Source: Streptomyces sp. MBT65 (GTDB lineage Bacteria > Actinomycetota > Actinomycetes > Streptomycetales > Streptomycetaceae). Taken from it: a DNA stretch of 49,332 nt. The stretch spans positions 1 through 49,332 of the forward strand of contig NZ_JAENRY010000020.1 in NCBI RefSeq assembly GCF_016612545.1, given 5' to 3'. Both the position numbers and the translations under genes were made by a program. The notes below the pieces were generated by a model that did no database searches, was not told the origin of the DNA, and saw only the letters and a program-made list of their open reading frames with translations. This document shows positions 44,229 through 49,332 of the stretch, piece after piece; position 1 is the first letter of the stretch; each line of letters begins with the position of its first letter.

Positions 44229-45284
44229 ATGGCCCAGCCCACCCTGCACGACGTCGCGGCGCGGGCAGGAGTGTCGATCAAGACGGTGTCGAACGTGCTG
44301 CGCGGAGTGGAGGGCAGGGTGTCGGCCCGGACCGCCGCCCGGGTGCACCAGGCGATCGAGGAGATCGACTACCGCCCGAACCTGTCGGCCCGCAGGCTGC
44401 GCACCGGCCGCTCCCAGGTGATCGCGCTGGCCGTGCCGGACCTGGGCAACCCGTACTTCGCCGAGGTCGCCACCGCGATGATCGGCGCGGCGCGGAAGGC
44501 CGGCTACACCCTCCTGATCGAGGAGACCGGAGGCGACGCGGGTGCCGAACTCGGCGCCGCCGAGCATCTGCGCGACCCGCTCATCGAAGGGGTCATCATG
44601 TCGCCGGTGGACCTCGGCGGCGAGGCACTCGCACAGCGCACCAGGTCCATGCCGATCGTGCTGCTGGGTGAGAGCCAGCCCGATGCCACAGGCGATCATG
44701 TCGCCGTCGACCATGTCGCGATCGACAACGCGGCCGCCTCGCGCGCGCTGACCGGCCACCTCCTGGACCAGGGCATCCGCCGGATCGCGGTGATCGGCCG
44801 CCAGGACCACGCCCCGCACGCCACCGCGACGGCACTCCAGCGGCTGAAGGGCTATCGGGAAGCGCTGACGCAGCGCGGTCTGCCCTTCGACGAGGAGCTG
44901 GCCCCGGCCGTCCCCGGCACCCACTACAGCAAGGAGGCCGGCGCGCGGGCCGCCGCCGAGATCCTCACCCGGGGCGAGCGCCCCGAGGCGCTGTACTGCT
45001 TCGCCGACGTCCTGGCCATCGGCGCCCTGCGCGCCGCCCACGACCAGGGGCTGCACGCACCGCACGACTTCGCCCTGGCCGGCTTCGACGGCATCGACGA
45101 GGGACGTTTCACCATCCCCACCCTGACCACCATCCGGCCCGACTACGCCGACATGGCACAGCAGGCCGTGTCCGCGCTGACCGAGCGCATGAGCACCGAG
45201 GACCCCATCCCGCCACGCGAGCTGCGCTGCGGCTGGGAACTCGTCGTCCGCGAGAGCACGCAGGCCGCACCGCCCTCGAACTGA
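44229..45284 (+). CDS. LacI-family transcriptional repressor of arabinan utilisation
   Basis: LacI regulator of 351 residues. The HTH (residues 4-28, TLHDVAARAGVSIKTVSNVL) is followed by the hinge helix (NLSARRLRTGRSQVIALAVPD). A periplasmic-binding-protein-like sensor domain completes it, with GIRRIAVIGRQ and LALAGFDGID-like FALAGFDGIDEG. ATG 44229 has GGAGGA 6 bp upstream. It is divergent from the sugar importer/GH51 operon. An identical palindromic site occurs both in their shared intergenic region and ahead of the GH93-like gene. It therefore probably represses both, with arabinose or an arabino-oligosaccharide as inducer. Confidence 0.92.
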   Translation: MAQPTLHDVAARAGVSIKTVSNVLRGVEGRVSARTAARVHQAIEEIDYRPNLSARRLRTGRSQVIALAVPDLGNPYFAEVATAMIGAARKAGYTLLIEETGGDAGAELGAAEHLRDPLIEGVIMSPVDLGGEALAQRTRSMPIVLLGESQPDATGDHVAVDHVAIDNAAASRALTGHLLDQGIRRIAVIGRQDHAPHATATALQRLKGYREALTQRGLPFDEELAPAVPGTHYSKEAGARAAAEILTRGERPEALYCFADVLAIGALRAAHDQGLHAPHDFALAGFDGIDEGRFTIPTLTTIRPDYADMAQQAVSALTERMSTEDPIPPRELRCGWELVVRESTQAAPPSN

Positions 45285-45322
45285 GCGACGCACAGCACCG
45301 GTTGGGAGCCTGTGCGGATCCG

Positions 45323-45360
45323 GCGGCGGGCGGGCCGGTGAACCACGGCCCGCCCGCCGC
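45323..45360. terminator. Strong bidirectional terminator
   Basis: Perfect 14-bp GC stem (45323-45336 with 45347-45360) and a 10-nt loop, exactly between the convergent LacI and GH93-like genes. Confidence 0.9.
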
Positions 45361-45366
45361 GAGTTC

Positions 45367-47457
45367 CTACTGGACGCCCTCCTTCACCAACCGCCACTGC
45401 TGGCCGTTGTAGCCGGTGGTGGACCACTGGTCGGCGATCGCGCCGTCCGCCGTGGAGTTCTGGTAGATCTCCAGCAGTCTGCCGCTGTTGGCGTTGATCC
45501 AGTAGCCGTAGCCGGAGTCGGTCGGGTTCGGGGTCCACCGCTGAGACGCGGACCCGTTGGACGAGTTCTGCACGACCGCGGCGCCGTTGGCGGTGGACGC
45601 CCCGCTCACGGTCAGCAGCTTGGCGCTGTTGAGGTTGGCCAGCGTGTAGCCGCCCGAGGAGGCCGCGGTGATCCGCCAGACCTGGGTCGGGTTGTTCGTG
45701 TCCCCCCACTGTCCCGTCGGGGCGCCCTCCGTCGTCAGGGCCGACGTGGTCTCCAGGTACTTCCCGCTGGTGCGGTTGACCAGCTTGAACTCCCCGTCCG
45801 CGGCCACGCCCGACCGGTAGACGTCGATGGCGTCGAGTTCCGCGTACGTTCCGTTGTAGCCGAAGGTGATCGTGTTGTTCCCCGCGTTGAGGCTCGCAGT
45901 GAACTGGGCCCAGCCGAAGCGGCCCCAGTCGACGGTGGCCGGATAGCTGAGTGTGGTGGCGCTGCCGCCGTTCACGCTCACGGTGTGACTGCTGGTGGCG
46001 CCCGTTCCGTTGTCGTAGCGGACGTTGACCGTGTACGTCCCGGCCGTCGGCACGTTCACGTGGGTGAAGGAGACCTTGCTGTCCGAGTAGTTGATGTTGC
46101 CCACCTTGCTGCCCCCGTCCGCGTCGACATGGGAGACGAGCGTGGTGTCGGTCAGGGTGGCCCGTTCGGCTTCGTAGTGGTGGGCGTTGAGCGGGATCGA
46201 TCCGACGCGGATGTCGTTGTAGGTGGTGGTCGTGTTCTCCACGTTGGTGGCCTGGAAGAGGGTGTTCCCGTCCACGCTGGTGTCAAAGGCCTGGGCGAAG
46301 CCGGCGAAGGTGCCGCCCTGGGTGTCGCTCGAGTCGTACGTCACCGCGTACGGCAACCGCTCCCAGGAGCCTTGGCCGAGGTTGTAGTTGACCATGAAGT
46401 TCTGGCCGCCGCTGATGTTGCCCGACGCATCAAGTCCCCACTTCGAGGAGACGACGACCATGCCGTTCGGGCCGCCCGCCGGCACCCACTTCACGAAGGG
46501 CGAGGATCCGATGCCGCGGCCGTTGGCGAGCTTGATCGGTGTGCCGAGGTCGTTCGCGGTCCAGGTGATGCCGTCGTCGGAGAACTTGTAGTAGACCACT
46601 GCCGTGTTGAGCGACTGCGAGGGGCGGTTGACGACCTCGTAGACCGCCATGTACTTCCCGTTCGGCAGCGCGGTCACCGTGATCATGCCGGGTCTGTCAC
46701 TGCTGTTGGGGATCGCGGCGACGTTGCCCTCCGTGCCCCAGGTGGCTCCGCCGTCCGCCGACACGCGGTAGGAGACTGCCTGTAGCACGCCGTTGGCCTT
46801 CTGCCGTTCGTCGGAGAAGTAGCAGACCAGGTCTCCGGCCTCGTCGAGACCCAGCGACGGCTCCCATACGGTGGTGGTGGTCGAGGTCGGGCTCGGGTCG
46901 TAGACGGCGGGGCCGCCGCTGTCCACGGTGCTCAGGTAGGACCAGGTCGCGCCGTGATCGGTGCTCTTGTAGACCACGAGCCGGCTGCTGGACTTGTCCG
47001 ACGGCATGATGTTGCCGGCCAGGAGGATCGTGCCGGCCGCGAGACCGTCCGTGGCCTGCGGCACCTCGTAGAGGAACGGCTGCGAGGTCTTGATCAGCGA
47101 GGAGAAGGTGTTTCCCGGCACCACGTCGCTCAGGTGCGTCCAGGTCGCCCCGTTGTCGTCGCTGGAGTAGATCGGGTACACCTGCTTTCCGTTGACCCAG
47201 ACCAACTGGTCGTAGGTCACCAGGATGCGGCCGTTGCTGGAGCCGCCGTGCTTCAGCACGATGGTCTTCGCGTAGGTCGTGCCGGCGGGGTCGAAGGAAC
47301 TCCCCGCGGCGGGCGAGTACACGAGCGAGCCGTTGCCGGTGGTGACGGCCCACGCCGTGCCGGGAACCGCGACCAGCGCCACGCAGGACACGAGAAGGAG
47401 GAGCCACCGCAGGGCGGCGCGCCCCAGGGGGAAGGAAGGACGTTCGGGCAGGCGCAT
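45367..47457 (-). CDS. Secreted GH93-like exo-arabinanase / sialidase-fold enzyme with CBM and ricin-B domains
   Basis: Secreted protein of 696 residues. A signal peptide (LRWLLLLVSCVALVAVPGTAWA) leads to a six-bladed propeller (about 40-430). Its Asp-box repeats are SSDDNGATW, STDHGATW, SADGGATW and SDDGITW, and it contains WEPSLGLDEAGDLVCYFSDERQ. This last motif resembles GH93 exo-1,5-alpha-L-arabinanases more than sialidases, whose Arg triad is not obvious. A CBM6/35-like module (about 440-555, HYEAERATL) and a ricin-B trefoil (about 565-696) follow. ATG 47457 has GAGGA 6 bp upstream. The shared LacI-type operator links it to the GH51/importer operon. It would release arabinobiose or arabinose from arabinan outside the cell. 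Confidence 0.78.
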   Translation of the reverse strand: MRLPERPSFPLGRAALRWLLLLVSCVALVAVPGTAWAVTTGNGSLVYSPAAGSSFDPAGTTYAKTIVLKHGGSSNGRILVTYDQLVWVNGKQVYPIYSSDDNGATWTHLSDVVPGNTFSSLIKTSQPFLYEVPQATDGLAAGTILLAGNIMPSDKSSSRLVVYKSTDHGATWSYLSTVDSGGPAVYDPSPTSTTTTVWEPSLGLDEAGDLVCYFSDERQKANGVLQAVSYRVSADGGATWGTEGNVAAIPNSSDRPGMITVTALPNGKYMAVYEVVNRPSQSLNTAVVYYKFSDDGITWTANDLGTPIKLANGRGIGSSPFVKWVPAGGPNGMVVVSSKWGLDASGNISGGQNFMVNYNLGQGSWERLPYAVTYDSSDTQGGTFAGFAQAFDTSVDGNTLFQATNVENTTTTYNDIRVGSIPLNAHHYEAERATLTDTTLVSHVDADGGSKVGNINYSDSKVSFTHVNVPTAGTYTVNVRYDNGTGATSSHTVSVNGGSATTLSYPATVDWGRFGWAQFTASLNAGNNTITFGYNGTYAELDAIDVYRSGVAADGEFKLVNRTSGKYLETTSALTTEGAPTGQWGDTNNPTQVWRITAASSGGYTLANLNSAKLLTVSGASTANGAAVVQNSSNGSASQRWTPNPTDSGYGYWINANSGRLLEIYQNSTADGAIADQWSTTGYNGQQWRLVKEGVQ

Positions 47458-47596
47458 ACGAGTCCTCATCAGCGGGTGGAGTGGGTGGGTGCGACCCGGC
47501 GGAGCGCTCCGCCGGGGCCGAGCGACGGCCGGCAGCGACTGACACCAGCCCTGCCGGAAGCAGCGCGGGGGCGAGGATCACCCGACCACCACGTCT

Positions 47597-47613
47597 GGTT
47601 CCAACGTTGTACC
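47597..47613. promoter_or_regulatory. LacI-type operator at the GH93-like gene promoter
   Basis: Identical to the 17 bp at 44012-44028. On the minus strand -35 TTGACG (47634-47629), 17-bp spacer and -10 TACAAC (47611-47606) are readable, so the operator again covers the -10. The leader to the ATG at 47457 is about 140 bp. I see nothing else clear in 47458-47893. Confidence 0.75.
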
Positions 47614-47893
47614 TAGTGGGTTGGTGGGCGTCAATAGATCTGCGCCACCCCGCGTACCGATCAGGAGATCCAGGACGGCGCCGAGGGTGCGGTACCGATT
47701 GCCGGGCGCCCGCGCCGTGAGTGACCGACCGTCACGAAGAAACGCCCGCACGGGCAACCGCCGGGCTCCGGGGCGGTCATACGCGGTGGGCCACCACACC
47801 GCTGTCCCCCGTCCCGCTCCGCTCCCCCAGCCGGACCGCCAGACGGCGACCAGAGATCCATACCGATCGGCGACCCACCCCCACACTTCCACC

Positions 47894-48295
47894 ATGGATG
47901 CGACAGACCGGCGGATCGTGCAGTGCCTTCTACGGGACGGGCGCGCGTCCTTCCGGCGTATCGCCGAGGCGGCCGAGGTCTCCGAGCAGACCGTGGCCCG
48001 CCGCTACCGCGCCCTGGTCGCCGACGGAGCCGTCCGGGTGCGCGCCCTGCCCAGCCACGCGACTCCCGAGGACCTGACCTGGTTCGTGAGGGTCCAGTGC
48101 CGTCCCGACGCCACCGACGCCCTGGCGGACGCGCCGGCCGCCCGCGAGGGCACCTCCTACGTCAGCGTCACCTCCGGCGGCTCCGAGATCGTGGGCCGGA
48201 CCCGCACCGGTCTCCGCGACCAGGGCGGATCGGTCCTGCACCGCCTCAAGCAGGCGGGCACGCGGCTCCGCGACGGCCACCTGATCCCGACCTGA
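47894..48295 (+). CDS. Short Lrp/AsnC-family regulator
   Basis: Protein of 133 residues with an AsnC-type HTH (MDATDRRIVQCLLRDGRASFRRIAEAAEVSEQTVARRYRALVADGAVRV). A partial RAM-like ligand domain (WFVRVQCRPDATDALADAPAAREGTSYVSVTSGGSEIVG) follows. Typical members are about 150 residues, or about 330 in the two-domain Streptomyces type. This one may be only the first half. No frameshift was evident, because downstream sequence is occupied by a convergent gene 17 bp away. The target is unknown; the nearest candidates are the flanking genes. Confidence 0.75.
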   Translation: MDATDRRIVQCLLRDGRASFRRIAEAAEVSEQTVARRYRALVADGAVRVRALPSHATPEDLTWFVRVQCRPDATDALADAPAAREGTSYVSVTSGGSEIVGRTRTGLRDQGGSVLHRLKQAGTRLRDGHLIPT

Positions 48296-48312
48296 CCGCT
48301 ACCGTTCGACGC

Positions 48313-48996
48313 TCACCGCTGAGCGTCCGCGCTGCCGTCCGATGCCGTGGTGGAGGTCAACTCCGCTTCCACGCGCACCCGTTGCCGTATGCGCCGGTCC
48401 CGGTCGTGGCCGTGGTGGGCGAGCATCGCGACGCGGGCCGCCTCGGCGTCCTGGGTCCGGATGGCCTCGGTGATGGTGCGGTGTTCGGCGAAGGCGGCGG
48501 TGAAGGTGTCGGCGACTTCGGGGGTGCGCCAGGGCGCGCTCGTCTTCACCTGGGCGTCGAGGGTCCGGAGCAGGGCGACGACTGTTCCGTTGTGGGCGGC
48601 CTGGCGGACCGCGTCGTGCCAGTCGTTCAGGCTCCGCCGGATGTGTGCGGGTTCGTTCAGGGACTGGGCGTGGTCGAGGTGGGCGTCCAGTCGGACCATG
48701 TCGACCGGGCTGCGGCGCCATGCCGCCGATTCGGCGGCCGTGGCGTCCAACACGGCCTGGATCTCGAAGAGTTCGAGCATCTCCTCGTCGGAGCGCAGCC
48801 GCAGCGTGAACCCGCGTCGGGTGGGCACCAGCAGCCCGTCCCGCTCCAGCAGGGCCAGCGCCTCGCGCACCGGGGTGCGGGAGACCGCGAACTCCTCGCT
48901 CAGCGCGAGCGGTACGAGCGAGGCGTCCGCCGGGTAGTGCCCGGAGGTCAGCCGCTGTCTGAGGGTGTCGTAGATCGTGTCCCGTGTGCTCTTCAT
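48313..48996 (-). CDS. GntR-family (FCD) transcriptional regulator
   Basis: Regulator of 227 residues. The winged HTH (residues about 8-68) contains LALSEEFAVSRTPVREALALLERDGLLVPTRRGF, diagnostic for GntR. A helical FCD ligand domain has LDATAAESAAWR, LNDWHDAVRQAAHN and FAEHRTITEAIRTQDAEAARVAMLAHH; the His/Asp residues there normally bind a metal and a carboxylate ligand. It lies 61 bp downstream of the rhodanese gene in the same direction and may be co-transcribed with it. The ligand is unknown. Confidence 0.9.
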   Translation of the reverse strand: MKSTRDTIYDTLRQRLTSGHYPADASLVPLALSEEFAVSRTPVREALALLERDGLLVPTRRGFTLRLRSDEEMLELFEIQAVLDATAAESAAWRRSPVDMVRLDAHLDHAQSLNEPAHIRRSLNDWHDAVRQAAHNGTVVALLRTLDAQVKTSAPWRTPEVADTFTAAFAEHRTITEAIRTQDAEAARVAMLAHHGHDRDRRIRQRVRVEAELTSTTASDGSADAQR

Positions 48997-49057
48997 CCGC
49001 TTCCTCGTCGTGGGCCCGTGGGCCGGGACCGATCATGCCCGATACGGGGGCGGTCCG

Positions 49058-49332
49058 TCACGGTCGGCCGGTCGCCAAGGGCAGTTCCGGGTGGGCCCGC
49101 CACTCGCTGAGCGAGCCGTCGTAGAGGACGACGTCGTCGATGCCGATCTCGTGCAGGGCAAGGGCCAGTCCGGCCGCGTTGATGGCCCCGCCGCGGTAGA
49201 GGACCGCGCCGGCTCCCTGCCGTAGGCCGTGCTCCCGTGCCAGCCGGGCGGTGCGGGCGGGGTCGAGTGTGTGGTGCGGGCCGAGGAGGTCGGCGTAGGG
49301 CAGGTTCGTGGTGCGGGGTATGTGTCCGGAGC
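49058..49332 (-). CDS. Thiosulfate/3-mercaptopyruvate sulfurtransferase (rhodanese), C-terminal part
   Basis: The gene enters from the right edge; 91 residues are visible. They read GHIPRTTNLPYADLL, then ALVLYRGGAINAAGLALALHEIG-like VLYRGGAINAAG, then VVLYDGSLSEWRAHPELPLATG before the stop. This is the catalytic second domain of SseA/TUM1-type rhodaneses, whose active-site loop normally reads CGxGxxAA. Here the Cys position is Arg (codon CGC instead of TGC), so this copy may lack sulfurtransferase activity. The family is clear. Whether the protein is active is doubtful. Its presence adds another sulfur-related gene to the region. Confidence 0.82.
   Translation of the reverse strand, partial: SGHIPRTTNLPYADLLGPHHTLDPARTARLAREHGLRQGAGAVLYRGGAINAAGLALALHEIGIDDVVLYDGSLSEWRAHPELPLATGRP

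Noticed and set aside
45367..47457. Exo-alpha-sialidase
   Set aside because: Asp boxes alone are not specific. No evident Arg triad, and operator, neighbours and WEPSLG motif fit an arabinan enzyme better.

Overview
The window is high-GC actinobacterial DNA and most likely comes from Streptomyces or a close relative. Third codon positions are almost always G or C, GTG starts are frequent, and Tat/lipoprotein signals precede binding proteins. There are many secreted glycoside hydrolases with ricin-type or CBM domains. A SAM-IV riboswitch, typical of actinomycetes, is also present. No rRNA, tRNA or CRISPR array was seen.

Layout. (1) 1-1124: 3' end of a secreted GH5 enzyme with a C-terminal triple repeat. 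(2) 1150-11010: an amine-catabolism locus. It has an XRE-TetR fusion regulator, an FAD amine oxidase and a divergent run of APC permease, aldehyde dehydrogenase, ADP-forming acyl-CoA synthetase, acyl-CoA dehydrogenase and nitronate monooxygenase. Together these could carry an amine to aldehyde, acid, acyl-CoA and enoyl-CoA. (3) 11011-16303: debris (tandem repeat, frameshifted I36 inhibitor), a membrane-anchored ricin-B lectin and a large secreted GH31 enzyme. (4) 16410-20512: remains of an aromatic meta-cleavage locus. An MhpC-like hydrolase is reduced to its C-terminus and separated by an IS110 element from an MhpB-type dioxygenase, which is followed by a cupin and an alpha/beta hydrolase under a MarR-like operator.

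(5) 20673-23650: a family 2A encapsulin locus on the minus strand. The shell gene is followed 2 bp later by its cysteine desulfurase cargo, which has a 270-residue disordered N-terminus. A LysR gene is divergent. (6) 24754-25763: two truncated oligopeptide-ABC ATPase pseudogenes. (7) 25905-37314: a sulfur-scavenging locus. On the minus strand are a 2OG-Fe(II) oxygenase and an O-acetylhomoserine sulfhydrylase (MetY), preceded by a short, apparently leaderless Cys-containing ORF and a hairpin. On the plus strand a promoter, SAM-IV riboswitch and Cys-containing leader peptide precede a translationally coupled operon: binding protein, two permeases, fused double ATPase, flavin monooxygenase and a large alpha/beta hydrolase. 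Regions 5 and 7 together form a sulfur island: organosulfur uptake and oxidation, sulfide capture and encapsulated cysteine desulfuration.

(8) 37347-47457: an arabinan/arabino-oligosaccharide locus. It has two GH51 arabinofuranosidases, a sugar ABC importer, a divergent LacI regulator and a secreted GH93-like exo-arabinanase with CBM and ricin-B domains. An identical 17-bp LacI-type operator lies at the -10 of both the transporter promoter and the GH93-like promoter. (9) 47894-49332: a short Lrp/AsnC regulator, a GntR/FCD regulator and the 3' end of a rhodanese whose catalytic cysteine position reads arginine.

Functions were assigned by reading motifs and recalling families. No database search was run.
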